Program-made: the position numbers and the translations under genes
The notes under the pieces: model-generated
Databases searched by the model: none
What the model was told of the DNA's origin: nothing
Seen by the model: only the letters and a program-made list of their open reading frames with translations
Shown: positions 16,447 through 24,405 of the stretch, one piece after another
Layout: the number at the start of each line of letters is the position of its first letter
Numbering within the stretch: position 1 is the first letter of the stretch
Source of the DNA: Bacillota bacterium
GTDB taxonomy: Bacteria; Bacillota; Clostridia; Lachnospirales; Lachnospiraceae
Reading direction: 5' to 3'
Length of the DNA stretch: 38,002 nt
Assembly: GCA_023399455.1 (NCBI GenBank)
Contig: JAEWPN010000148.1
Span: forward strand, 1 to 38,002

Positions 16447-16803
16447 ATGGATTATATCAATGCTTTTTGGGTAGGCGGACTCATATGCGCTTTGGTACAG
16501 ATACTGATGGAAAAGACAAAGATGATGCCGGGCCGCATTATGGTGCTTCTCGTATGCTTGGGAGCGGTCATCAGTGTGTTTGGAATATATGAACCCTTTC
16601 AGGAATATGCGGGAGCGGGAGCTTCGGTACCCCTTTTAGGATTCGGTAACGTGCTGATGAAAGGAGTGAAGGAAGCGGTGGACAGTGCCGGCTTCATCGG
16701 CATATTCCAGGGAGGATTTAAGGCGGGAGCAGTGGGAACGAGCGCTGCCTTGATATTCGGCTATCTTGCGAGCCTCATATTCAATCCAAAGATGAAGAAA
16801 TAA
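16447..16803 (+). CDS. spoVAE: Stage V sporulation protein AE-type membrane protein
   Basis: 118 residues starting at ATG 16447 (MDYINAFWVGGLICALVQIL). The frame is open further upstream (GTG at 16366), but the family normally begins just before FxVGG, so the internal ATG is preferred; AAAGG lies ~13 nt upstream. Three to four hydrophobic segments and the motifs GLICALVQ, VFGIYEPFQEYAGAGASVPLLGFG and GAVGTSAALIFGYLASLIF match SpoVAE(b), which takes part in dipicolinic acid uptake into the forespore. The usual partners spoVAC and spoVAD are not next to it. It converges on the 16805 gene with one base between the two stop codons. Confidence 0.9.
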   Translation: MDYINAFWVGGLICALVQILMEKTKMMPGRIMVLLVCLGAVISVFGIYEPFQEYAGAGASVPLLGFGNVLMKGVKEAVDSAGFIGIFQGGFKAGAVGTSAALIFGYLASLIFNPKMKK

Positions 16804-16816
16804 ATTAAATTTCTTC
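16794..16816. terminator. Possible weak bidirectional terminator between spoVAE and the 16805 gene
   Basis: GAAGAAAT and ATTTCTTC form an 8-bp AT-rich inverted repeat around a 7-nt loop and overlap both stop codons. It is too AT-rich to be sure that it terminates transcription. Confidence 0.3.
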
Positions 16817-17308
16817 CCATAGAAGCTGGTTTTTTTCCATGAACTTTTGAAAAGCCTGATCCCAAAGCAGCTCCGGCGTTTTATCCATAACGAAGGTATT
16901 CGTGGAGATCCCCGTCATCAAAGCTGCCGTGTTTCCGTCGTACTTTATTGTAAGGGTAAATGCCTTAAGCTGCTGCTCTCCACCTTCGATAACCGTGTCC
17001 GACATTATTTTCTTCATATGTCCGGGCAAAAGATGGAGCACGAATTTAAAGCTTAAGGGAGTGCGCTTTCCCTTTATGAGTTGGAAGCATATGGGGCGCA
17101 TATCCTTCCATAGAGAGAAATCGTAAGGGCAGAGGGAGAAATCCTCCTGCTCTTCTTTTGTATAGAAATCCTTCTGGATACGTCCATCGATGCGGAACGT
17201 GTTATAGGTAACAATGGTGCCCTCTTCTAAAAGAAAATAATCGAAGCTTTCCGAGAGCAAGAGCTTATTCATAAAATTTTTCAGATCGTTTATTCGATAG
17301 GCTTTCAT
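16805..17308 (-). CDS. Conserved hypothetical protein (resembles DUF5721 proteins of Lachnospiraceae)
   Basis: 167 residues without signal peptide or membrane segment. The sequence alternates strands and helices (MKAYRINDLKNFMNKLLLSE at the N-terminus, RTPLSFKFVLHLLP in the middle, LKAFTLTIKYDGNTAALMTG near the C-terminus). From memory it matches the small family DUF5721, whose function is unknown; I could not check this. An AGAGGT site precedes the ATG on the minus strand. The stop codon lies within a small palindrome (GAAGAAAT/ATTTCTTC, about 16794-16816) shared with the convergent spoVAE gene. Confidence 0.75.
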   Translation of the reverse strand: MKAYRINDLKNFMNKLLLSESFDYFLLEEGTIVTYNTFRIDGRIQKDFYTKEEQEDFSLCPYDFSLWKDMRPICFQLIKGKRTPLSFKFVLHLLPGHMKKIMSDTVIEGGEQQLKAFTLTIKYDGNTAALMTGISTNTFVMDKTPELLWDQAFQKFMEKNQLLWEEI

Positions 17309-17347
17309 ATTTTACCTCTTTTTATGAAAATGTTTTTGTGTTACAAG

Positions 17348-17390
17348 CTATAGCAATAGCATTATAGTAATAGTATTACTGCTATTATAG
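17348..17390. repeat. AT-rich stem-loop in the divergent 17309-17582 intergenic region
   Basis: A nested inverted repeat: CTATA/TATAG, ATAGC/GCTAT and AGTAAT/ATTACT pair in register (16 bp) with bulges GCA and ATTAT on the left side and loop AGT (17348-17390). The stretch contains TATAAT-like hexamers on the minus strand. It may be an operator or part of the promoter of the minus-strand gene. The rest of the region holds the degV promoter and leader. Confidence 0.4.
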
Positions 17391-17440
17391 TGGAAAGTAA
17401 AAAGTTAATCTATAGAATTATAAAAAAAGCAGAAAGTATC

Positions 17441-17470
17441 TTTACAAGAAAATGGTGGGCGTGTTATTAT
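17441..17470 (+). promoter_or_regulatory. Candidate promoter of the DegV gene
   Basis: TTTACA (17441-17446), then an 18-bp spacer to TATTAT (17465-17470), or 17 bp to the overlapping TTATTA. The leader would be about 105 nt and contains a small hairpin, CCCGC/GCGGG. Confidence 0.45.
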
Positions 17471-17582
17471 AAGTAGTAATCAATACTACGTGGAATAGTA
17501 ATTAGTATGCTGCATAGTGATTTGGTTTACAAATATATGCCCGCCAAGTGTGCGGGGCGCGAAGAAAGGCATGGTCATTGAT

Positions 17583-18419
17583 ATGAGCTATAAAATCGTT
17601 GTGGACAGTTGTTGTGAACTGCCGGAAGAATACAAAAAGGATGCGAGATTCGAAATTGTCCCTCTCGGACTAGAGGTAGGAGACTATCAGGTCATGGATG
17701 ATGAGACTTTCAATCAGAAGGAATTCTTGGAAAAAGTTGCGGCATATTCCGGTTGCCCTAAATCTTCCTGTCCTTCTCCGGAAAGATACCGCGAGGCATA
17801 TCATTGCGAGGCACAGGATGTTTTCGTAGTTACCCTTTCCTCAAAGCTCAGCGGAAGCTATAACAGTGCAGTGCTGGGCAAGAATTTATATCATGAAAAA
17901 TACGGAGACAAGAATATTTATGTATGTGACTCCGAGTCTGCAAGCTGCGGAGAGACACATATCGCGCTGAAAGCCATGGAATTAGAGGAAGCAGGCCTTT
18001 CCTTCGGGGAGATTGTGAAAGAGCTGGATGTGTTCAGGGATGCAATGCGTACTTATTTTGTTCTCGATAATCTGGAGACACTTAGAAAAAATGGACGCCT
18101 TACAGGCGTAAAGGCGCTGGTGGCTTCGACCTTAAGCATAAAGCCCGTTATGGGGGCAATAGAAGGAGCAATTGTTCAAAAGGGCCAGGCGATCGGCATT
18201 AAAAAAGCACTTACCAAGCTGGCGGAGACTCTGGCGAAAGAAGTGGTGAAATCCGAAGAAAAGGTACTCATGATCACGCACTGCAACTGTCCTGACAGAG
18301 CGGAGCTGATAAAGAGCATGATATTGAATAAGATACGTGTAAAGGATGTTTTGATAATGGGCACTGCAGGTATCAGCAGCATGTATGCCAATGACGGAGG
18401 CATCATCGTCACTATTTGA
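17583..18419 (+). CDS. DegV family fatty-acid-binding protein
   Basis: 278 residues from ATG 17583 (MSYKIVVDSCCELP). Upstream in-frame starts (17517 TTG, 17571 ATG) would add unconserved residues. DegV features are the N-terminal VDSCCELPEE, VVTLSSKLSGSYNSA, the SESASCGET stretch and THCNCPDRAE. DegV/FakB proteins bind a fatty acid and present it to a FakA-type kinase; here no fakA is near, so the partner is unknown. Three DegV-typical regions appear in order and the length is normal. AAAGG lies 13 nt before the start. It converges on the LytTR gene. Confidence 0.92.
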   Translation: MSYKIVVDSCCELPEEYKKDARFEIVPLGLEVGDYQVMDDETFNQKEFLEKVAAYSGCPKSSCPSPERYREAYHCEAQDVFVVTLSSKLSGSYNSAVLGKNLYHEKYGDKNIYVCDSESASCGETHIALKAMELEEAGLSFGEIVKELDVFRDAMRTYFVLDNLETLRKNGRLTGVKALVASTLSIKPVMGAIEGAIVQKGQAIGIKKALTKLAETLAKEVVKSEEKVLMITHCNCPDRAELIKSMILNKIRVKDVLIMGTAGISSMYANDGGIIVTI

Positions 18420-18450
18420 TGAGGCGAGAATTTACACAGAATGAATATTT

Positions 18451-18482
18451 GTTATTATGAAGCCTATAGGCCGAATGATAAC
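18451..18482. terminator. Stem-loop between convergent degV and LytTR genes
   Basis: GTTATTAT pairs with ATGATAAC (one G-U), a 3x3 internal loop follows, then GCC-TATA-GGC. It lies exactly between the two convergent stop codons and is probably a bidirectional terminator, although neither side has a good U-run. Confidence 0.4.
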
Positions 18483-18486
18483 TTGA

Positions 18487-19236
18487 TTACAGCTCTTCGG
18501 CGGATTGCCGGAGAGCCTTTTTTAAGTCCATGGAATAGGCGGGGGTAATGCGGATTACCGTTCCATCCATAAGTGTGAGCTTGGTTAAGGTTATCTTTTT
18601 TAAATAGGTCACATTCACCATATATGAACGGGAAACAGCGGCATAGTGAGAATAAGCGGACAGCTGGGAATAGAAATTCGTAATGGTGCTGAGAATGCTT
18701 ATGTTACTTCCGTCTTTGAGATAGACGTGGATATAGATACCCTCCGCCTTTGCGTAGACGATATCGTCCTCCTCTACGTAGCGGGTGACCGTTTCACCCC
18801 GCAGCTCTATGGTAGGCACGATTTGATTTTTCAGTGAAGCTATTTGATCGAGAGAAGCAGATAATTCCTCTTTTTTAATCGGTTTGTCCAGAAAAAAGAT
18901 ATTGCGCCTTTCCGGTTCGGAGTAAGTGCAAAATAGTTCCCGATAATCGACGGAAGAGACACACAACACGATAGGTGAGGTTACACCCGCCTCGCGAAGC
19001 TTAAGTGCCAGAGCCGCACCGTTCATTTCTCCGGAAACCATATCGATATAAAAAGCGTCGTAAATCATCGGAGAACGCATAATTGCGGAAATGCTGCCGT
19101 AGGAATCCACGTAGAGGACACTTGCTTCCTTTGCCCGTTTATCGGATTCTCGCCGGAATAACCTTTCCATTTGCTTGCGGTCGCCTGCGTTGTCGTCGCA
19201 GATCGCTATATGAAGTGTAAAACTTTCGGCTTGCAT
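18487..19236 (-). CDS. LytTR-type response regulator (orphan)
   Basis: 249 residues: receiver domain (~8-130) with acidic residues Asp14/Asp15 and likely phospho-acceptor Asp65 in YDAFYIDMVSGEMNG, then a LytTR DNA-binding domain (~150-249) with VEEDDIVYAKAEGIYIHVY and SRSYMVNVTYLKKI. Such AgrA/VirR-like regulators control peptide-sensing, virulence or bacteriocin genes. No histidine kinase adjoins it. AGGAGGT 6 nt upstream of the ATG is a strong ribosome site. It lies 15 bp after the DUF1294 gene and probably shares its transcript, perhaps from argG. Confidence 0.9.
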   Translation of the reverse strand: MQAESFTLHIAICDDNAGDRKQMERLFRRESDKRAKEASVLYVDSYGSISAIMRSPMIYDAFYIDMVSGEMNGAALALKLREAGVTSPIVLCVSSVDYRELFCTYSEPERRNIFFLDKPIKKEELSASLDQIASLKNQIVPTIELRGETVTRYVEEDDIVYAKAEGIYIHVYLKDGSNISILSTITNFYSQLSAYSHYAAVSRSYMVNVTYLKKITLTKLTLMDGTVIRITPAYSMDLKKALRQSAEEL

Positions 19237-19251
19237 GATAAGACCTCCTAC

Positions 19252-19545
19252 TTACATAATCTTGATTTGAACCGGAGAATATAGAATCGCCAGAATGAGG
19301 GCTATCTGCAAAAGCAGGATCGCAGGCATACCGTAGACGAAATACCAGTGCCTTGTTTTATGGCGGAAAGCATACATGCCCAGTATACAGCCGATGCTTC
19401 CGCCGATAATTGCCATAATAAAAAGGGTAGATTCAGGGATTCTCCATGCCTGCTTCTTAGCCTTATATTTGTCCAGCCCCATAAGGCATAAGCCTGTGAT
19501 GTTCACGGCTGCAAAATATACGAGTAATATGGTTATGACGTCCAT
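19252..19545 (-). CDS. DUF1294 small membrane protein
   Basis: 97 residues from the ATG at 19545 (AAAGGAG 8 nt upstream). It has an N-terminal TM helix (ITILLVYFAAVNITGLCLM), the conserved cytoplasmic stretch MGLDKYKAKKQAWRIPE, a second TM with GGSIGCILGM, then FRHKTRHWYF, and a final TM segment. This is the DUF1294 signature (the YdaT-like K-x-x-A-x-x-x-x-R-I-P-E and K-T-x-H motifs). Function unknown. It lies in the minus-strand run argG, DUF1294, LytTR. Confidence 0.85.
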   Translation of the reverse strand: MDVITILLVYFAAVNITGLCLMGLDKYKAKKQAWRIPESTLFIMAIIGGSIGCILGMYAFRHKTRHWYFVYGMPAILLLQIALILAILYSPVQIKIM

Positions 19546-19592
19546 GAGCGAAGCTCCTTTCTGCAATCGTCTATCGGTGATTACAGACCGGT

Positions 19593-20813
19593 CTAGTTGC
19601 TTTTGTTTGCTTCCTGCAACTTCATCGCGCGTACTTTGCAGGAGAGGCCGAATAAGTTAATGAAGCCCTCCGCATCGTGATGGTCATATAAATCGCCGGT
19701 AGTAAAGGACGCGATGCTTTCATTGTAAAGAGAGTAAGGGGAAGTTGTGCCGGCCTTGGAAATATTGCCTTTGTAAAGCTTCAGCTTTACTTCTCCGGTT
19801 ACATACTGCTGCGTGGATTCAATAAAAGCCTGTACCGCTTCGCGAAGAGGGGTGAACCATTTTCCTTCGTAAACGATTTGAGCCAGTTTATTGCCCATGT
19901 CCGCTTTCAACGCATAGGTATCGCGGTCGAGGATGAGCTCCTCCAGCTGCTGGTGTGCTTCGTAGAGAATGGTGCCGCCGGGTGTCTCATACACGCCGCG
20001 GGATTTCATGCCTACTACGCGGTTTTCAACGATATCAATAATGCCGATACCGTGCTTTCCGCCCAGAGCGTTGAGTTCACGGATAATGTCCGACACCTTC
20101 ATCTTCCTGCCGTTTACGGAAACGGGGATACCTTTTTCGAAGGTCATAGTTACGTATTCGCCTTCATCGGGAGCCTTTTCCGGAGTAGTGCCAAGCACGA
20201 GAAGGTGCTCGAAGTTCGGCTCGTTAGCGGGATCTTCCAGTTCCAGACCTTCATGGCTGATATGCCACAAATTACGGTCACGGCTGTAAGAGGAATCAGC
20301 AGAGAAGGGAAGGTCGATACCGTGTGCTTTGCAGTATTCGATTTCGGATTCGCGGGAATCCATAGTCCATTTATCGTTTCTCCAGGCGGCAATAATTTTC
20401 AGGTCGGGAGCGAGAGCCTTGATTCCAAGCTCGAAACGAATCTGATCGTTGCCCTTGCCGGTAGCGCCGTGACAGATAGCGGTAGCGCCTTCCTTGCGTG
20501 CAATTTCTACCAGCCTCTTTGCAATGACCGGCCTTGCCATGGATGTGCCGAGGAGATATTTATTCTCATAAACAGCATGAGCCTGAACGCAGGGAACGAT
20601 GTACTCGTCACAGAATTCGTCGGTAACATCTTCGATGTATAATTTTTCAGCGCCGCAGAACTTTGCTCTTTCCTCCAGACCGTCCAATTCCTCGCCCTGA
20701 CCGCAGTCAACGCATACACAGATAACTTCATAATCGAAATTTTCCTTTAACCAAGGAATGATGGCGGTAGTATCGAGTCCGCCGGAGTAAGCCAGGATAA
20801 CCTTTTCTTTCAT
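19593..20813 (-). CDS. argG: Argininosuccinate synthase
   Basis: 406 residues from ATG 20813, preceded by GGAGG 9 nt upstream; the TTG at 20828 would place the ribosome site inside the gene. The N-terminal PP-loop is KVILAYSGGLDTTAIIPWL. Further ArgG motifs are ICHGATGKGNDQIRFELG, SRESEIEYCKAHGI and the YSRDRNLWHISHEG segment. It joins citrulline and aspartate, using ATP, to form argininosuccinate. It is transcribed away from argC with a 300-bp control region between them; argH is not in the window. Confidence 0.97.
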   Translation of the reverse strand: MKEKVILAYSGGLDTTAIIPWLKENFDYEVICVCVDCGQGEELDGLEERAKFCGAEKLYIEDVTDEFCDEYIVPCVQAHAVYENKYLLGTSMARPVIAKRLVEIARKEGATAICHGATGKGNDQIRFELGIKALAPDLKIIAAWRNDKWTMDSRESEIEYCKAHGIDLPFSADSSYSRDRNLWHISHEGLELEDPANEPNFEHLLVLGTTPEKAPDEGEYVTMTFEKGIPVSVNGRKMKVSDIIRELNALGGKHGIGIIDIVENRVVGMKSRGVYETPGGTILYEAHQQLEELILDRDTYALKADMGNKLAQIVYEGKWFTPLREAVQAFIESTQQYVTGEVKLKLYKGNISKAGTTSPYSLYNESIASFTTGDLYDHHDAEGFINLFGLSCKVRAMKLQEANKSN

Positions 20814-20892
20814 TATTATTGCCTCCAAATATTATTAAAATGTGAATGAATATGTTTTTCCATGAAATCATGGACGAAATTGCTATGCAAAC

Positions 20893-20921
20893 AATATACA
20901 ACATTATTTTCTGAAATGCAA
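20893..20921 (-). promoter_or_regulatory. Sigma-A promoter of argG
   Basis: On the minus strand TTGCAT (20916-20921), 17-bp spacer, TATATT (20893-20898); start near 20886 and a ~73-nt leader. An ARG-box-like sequence (TGTGT-TTTT-ATACA on the minus strand, 20933-20946) lies just upstream. Confidence 0.6.
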
Positions 20922-20983
20922 GAGTGAATTTATGTATAAAAACACATACAATCTATGAAAAAATGAATAAAATAAAAAAATGG

Positions 20984-21018
20984 TTGAATATTATGCAAAT
21001 AAGATGTATACTTATGCG
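20984..21018 (+). promoter_or_regulatory. argC promoter overlapped by two ARG-box-like operators
   Basis: Promoter TTGAAT (20984-20989), 17-bp spacer, TATACT (21007-21012). Two similar 14-mers, TTGAATATTATGCA (20984-20997) and TGTATACTTATGCG (21005-21018), start exactly 21 bp apart and cover the -35 and -10 regions. ArgR/AhrC hexamers bind ARG-box pairs with this spacing, so arginine-dependent repression is inferred. Confidence 0.55.
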
Positions 21019-21118
21019 AAAATGAAGTTAAAAAACAAAACAGTTGAGATTTTAGAAGGGAAATAGTATTATTTACTTTATTACCGGACGGGTATATTGA
21101 GATGAAGAGGTGAAGCGG

Positions 21119-22063
21119 ATGAAAACAAAAATTTTTATCGACGGAAGCGAAGGAACTACTGGACTGAGAATACATGAACGTTTTATGGGACGCGATGATA
21201 TAGAGATACTTCCTGTTTCTCAGGAACTTAGAAAAGATGAAAATGAAAGAAGACGATTGATCAATTCCTCGGATATCTCGATTCTTTGTCTGCCTGATAC
21301 CGCAGCGAGAGAATCCGTCGGCCTGATTGAAAATGAAAACGTGAGGATCATCGATACCTCCACCGCTCACAGAACGCAGGACGACTGGTCCTATGGCTTT
21401 CCGGAGCTGTCTGAAAATCATAGGAAAGCGGTGGCGAAAGGAAAACGGATAGCGGTGCCGGGCTGCCATGCGACGGGTTTTATTTCCTTATTATATCCTA
21501 TCGTTGCGGAAGGGATATTATCCTCCGAGTATCCGGTCAGCGGCTTTTCTATTACAGGCTACAGCGGAGGCGGCAAATCCATGATTGCCCAGTACGAGGA
21601 TGAGAAGCGGGTACCGGAATTCGATTCGCCGAGGGAATATGCGCTTAGTCAGCAGCACAAGCATTTAAAAGAAATGAAAAAAATCGCCGGACTTTCGAGG
21701 GAACCTCTGTTTTCTCCGATCGTTGCGGATTATTACAGCGGAATGGTAGTCTCCGTTCCGCTATATACGGAGTTTTTGAAAGGCTGTCATACGCCGGATA
21801 AGCTTCGGACGTTCTTTCATGATTATTATGCGGGGCAGAAATTGATTCATGTGATGCCTCAGTCTGCAGAAGAAATAAAGGGAATGATGGCGGGCAACGG
21901 CTGCTCCGGCTGGGACGGCCTGAAGCTTTACGTGACGGGAAACGAGGAGAGGGCGGTGCTTACCGCGCAATTCGATAACCTCGGTAAGGGAGCATCGGGC
22001 GCTGCTATTCAATGTCTGAATATTATGCTGGGCTGTGAAGAACAAAAAGGATTGAATTTGTGA
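21119..22063 (+). CDS. argC: N-acetyl-gamma-glutamyl-phosphate reductase, uncommon (short) form
   Basis: 314 residues from the ATG at 21119 (GAGG 8 nt upstream; a GTG at 21110 lies in the ribosome site). The NADP-binding start is KIFIDGSEGTTGLRIHER and the active cysteine is Cys116 in AVPGCHATGF. The short length and the GSEGTTGL motif indicate the second ArgC type rather than the ~345-residue common form. It reduces N-acetylglutamyl phosphate to the semialdehyde. The stop overlaps the upstream region of the next gene; the ATG of that gene lies 11 bp after the stop. Confidence 0.95.
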   Translation: MKTKIFIDGSEGTTGLRIHERFMGRDDIEILPVSQELRKDENERRRLINSSDISILCLPDTAARESVGLIENENVRIIDTSTAHRTQDDWSYGFPELSENHRKAVAKGKRIAVPGCHATGFISLLYPIVAEGILSSEYPVSGFSITGYSGGGKSMIAQYEDEKRVPEFDSPREYALSQQHKHLKEMKKIAGLSREPLFSPIVADYYSGMVVSVPLYTEFLKGCHTPDKLRTFFHDYYAGQKLIHVMPQSAEEIKGMMAGNGCSGWDGLKLYVTGNEERAVLTAQFDNLGKGASGAAIQCLNIMLGCEEQKGLNL

Positions 22064-22074
22064 AAGGAAAAACT

Positions 22075-22650
22075 ATGAGCGATAAGACCGAAATTGTCTC
22101 TGATATGAAGATTTACATGGAAAAGCCTTCCCCGGAAGGACGGCTGCCCAGAGAGATGGCAGTTTACGAGCTTTTGGAGAGACTGGATATTCCATATGAA
22201 AGGCTGGACCACGAAGCAGTGGCGACTATAGAAGCGTGTCAGGGAGTAGATAAGCTTTTGGATATAAGATTATGTAAAAATCTATTTTTGTGCAATGCCC
22301 AGCGAACGAAATTCTATCTCCTGTTAATGCCCGGAGAAAAGAAATTCAGCACGAAGGAAGTATGCAGGCAGATACAGAGTGCCAGACTATCCTTCGCCCC
22401 GGCGGAGTACATGGAAAGGTTTCTGAATATATCCCCTGGAGCGGTAAGCGTTATGGGGCTCATGAACGATAAGGAAAAACAGGTGCAGCTGCTCATAGAC
22501 AGAGAGGTTTTGGAATCGGAATATTTAGGCTGTCATCCGTGTGTGAATACCGCCAGCCTGAAGCTTAAGATGGCAGATGTCATATCCCGATTCCTCCCCG
22601 ATACAGGACACGATTATGTGGTGGTCGAGCTGACAGACGACCAAGGTTAG
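22075..22650 (+). CDS. YbaK/ProX-type aminoacyl-tRNA deacylase domain protein (PrdX-like)
   Basis: 191 residues from ATG 22075 (AAAGGA 6 nt upstream). The single domain resembles the YbaK / prolyl-tRNA-synthetase-associated family: N-terminal VYELLERLDIPYERLDHEA, a middle strand block with KNLFLCNAQRTKFYLLLMPG, and late SVMGLMNDKEKQVQLLID and GCHPCVNTASLKL. These free-standing editing enzymes hydrolyse mischarged Ala- or Cys-tRNA-Pro. Its place inside an arginine operon is unexpected; it may be there only by cotranscription. Confidence 0.88.
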   Translation: MSDKTEIVSDMKIYMEKPSPEGRLPREMAVYELLERLDIPYERLDHEAVATIEACQGVDKLLDIRLCKNLFLCNAQRTKFYLLLMPGEKKFSTKEVCRQIQSARLSFAPAEYMERFLNISPGAVSVMGLMNDKEKQVQLLIDREVLESEYLGCHPCVNTASLKLKMADVISRFLPDTGHDYVVVELTDDQG

Positions 22651-22661
22651 GAGGAAGAGAG

Positions 22662-23102
22662 ATGGTCCGGACAATGACAATAGAGGATTACGAGGAGGTG
22701 CACGCACTTTGGATGAGTATCAGGGGCTTTTCCATACGCAGCATCGACGATTCCATGGAAAGCGTGGAACGTTTCCTTAAGAGAAATCCTGAAACCAGTG
22801 TTGTAGCGGTAGAGGACGGAAGAATCGTAGGTGCCATCCTTTGCGGTCACGATGGGAGAAGAGGCTGCATGTACCATGTATGCGTACACGAAGCTTATCG
22901 CAGAAGAAGCATCGGGGAAACCATGGTGGCGGCAGCGGTAAAAGCGCTTAAGGCGGAGCACATTAACAAGGTATCGCTGATCGCCTTTACCCAAAACAGC
23001 ATGGGGAACGCCTTTTGGAGCCGCATTGGCTGGACGAAGCGCGAGGATTTGAACTATTATGATTTTGTTTTAAATGAAGAAAATATAGAAGCCATTAACT
23101 GA
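22662..23102 (+). CDS. GNAT-family N-acetyltransferase
   Basis: 146 residues with a complete GNAT fold pattern: VVAVEDGRIVGAILCG (strands 3-4), CMYHVCVHEAYRRRSIGETMV with the acetyl-CoA loop R-x-x-I-G-E (81-86), then NSMGNAFWSRIGW near the C-terminus. The substrate is unknown. Because it lies between argC and argJ, an N-acetylglutamate-synthase role is tempting, but the sequence looks like a generic small GNAT and ArgJ may already provide that activity. AGGAGGAAGAG precedes the ATG and the gap to the previous gene is 11 bp. Confidence 0.87.
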   Translation: MVRTMTIEDYEEVHALWMSIRGFSIRSIDDSMESVERFLKRNPETSVVAVEDGRIVGAILCGHDGRRGCMYHVCVHEAYRRRSIGETMVAAAVKALKAEHINKVSLIAFTQNSMGNAFWSRIGWTKREDLNYYDFVLNEENIEAIN

Positions 23103-23120
23103 CAAACATGGAGGATTATG

Positions 23121-24344
23121 ATGGATATTATTTCGGGTGGAGTAACTGCCGCAAAGGGATTTGAAGCGGCAGGCGCGGAAGCGAATGTAAAATATAAAAA
23201 CAGAAAGGATATGGCTCTCATATACAGCCAGATTCCTTGTAAGGCGGCAGGGGTTTTTACGAGCAATGTGGTAAAGGCAGCTCCTGTTCTGTGGGACAAA
23301 AATGTGGTGGCCACCTCGCCCTATGTGCAGGCAGTAGTTGTAAATTCAGGGATCGCCAATGCCTGTACCGGGGTAAAGGGCTACGAATACTGTAAGCAGA
23401 CGGCACAAAGTACGGCAACGGAGCTGGGGATACCTGAGAATTCCGTACTGATAGCTTCCACCGGAGTCATTGGCATGCAGCTTCCTATAGATAAGATAAC
23501 GGGCGGAGTGAGCAAGCTGGCACGGGCAAAAGAACGCAGTGAGTACGCGGGAACGATGGCTGCGGAAGCAATTATGACCACGGATACCGTTTCCAAGCAG
23601 GTGGCGGTGACTATTGAAATCGACGGCGTGACTGTTACAATAGGAGGAATGTGCAAGGGTTCCGGTATGATACATCCCAATATGTGCACGATGCTCGGCT
23701 TTGTAACCACTGACATTGCAATTTCCAAGGAGCTTTTGCAGGAGGCGTTAAGCGAAGATATTCAGGATACTTTCAACATGGTTTCTATTGATGGAGATAC
23801 ATCTACCAATGATACTCTGATTGTGCTCGCTAACGGCATGGCAGGCAATCCGGAGATTGTGAGCAAGGACGAGAATTATTATAAATTTACGGAAGCACTC
23901 CATTATGTAGACGAAACCCTGGCGAAGAAGATGGCAGGAGACGGGGAAGGCGCAACCGCTTTATTCGAGACAAAGGTCATTCACGCAGCATCGAAAGAGG
24001 ACGCGAAGATACTCAGCAAAGCGGTAATCTGCTCCAGCCTGACCAAAGCGGCTATTTTCGGACATGACGCTAATTGGGGGAGGATACTTTGTGCGCTGGG
24101 CTATTCAGGGGTGAACTTCGATCCGGAAAATATTGAACTCTTCTTCGAGGGCGAGAACGGAAGGATACAGATATACAAGGATGGAGCAGCGACTGACTAC
24201 AGCGAAGAAGAAGCCTCGGCAATCCTTTCGGAGCCGGAGGTCAGAGTGCTGGTAGACATGAAAATGGGCGGCGCGCAGGCGACGGCATGGGGCTGTGATT
24301 TGACTTATGATTATATAAAGATAAATGCAGACTATCGGTCTTAA
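23121..24344 (+). CDS. argJ: Ornithine acetyltransferase / N-acetylglutamate synthase (ArgJ)
   Basis: 407 residues from the second of two adjacent ATGs (23118 and 23121); GGAGG lies 6 nt before 23121. The autocleavage site is at Thr190 in HPNMCTMLGFVTTD, which becomes the N-terminal nucleophile of the beta chain; the usual preceding Ala is Cys here. VTAAKGF at the N-terminus and AIFGHDANWGRILCALGYSG are standard. It recycles the acetyl group from N-acetylornithine to glutamate, and may also use acetyl-CoA. argB follows after 61 bp. Confidence 0.96.
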   Translation: MDIISGGVTAAKGFEAAGAEANVKYKNRKDMALIYSQIPCKAAGVFTSNVVKAAPVLWDKNVVATSPYVQAVVVNSGIANACTGVKGYEYCKQTAQSTATELGIPENSVLIASTGVIGMQLPIDKITGGVSKLARAKERSEYAGTMAAEAIMTTDTVSKQVAVTIEIDGVTVTIGGMCKGSGMIHPNMCTMLGFVTTDIAISKELLQEALSEDIQDTFNMVSIDGDTSTNDTLIVLANGMAGNPEIVSKDENYYKFTEALHYVDETLAKKMAGDGEGATALFETKVIHAASKEDAKILSKAVICSSLTKAAIFGHDANWGRILCALGYSGVNFDPENIELFFEGENGRIQIYKDGAATDYSEEEASAILSEPEVRVLVDMKMGGAQATAWGCDLTYDYIKINADYRS

Positions 24345-24405
24345 GAAGGATGAAAGCAAAGCTTAAAAAAGAAAATCAGGAGTTGAAAGGAGCATTGGTA
24401 TAATA

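Noticed and set aside
19878..20642. 254-codon open frame on the plus strand opposite argG
   Set aside because: Antisense to an unmistakable argG; composition follows the opposite-strand codon pattern and no start signal is present.
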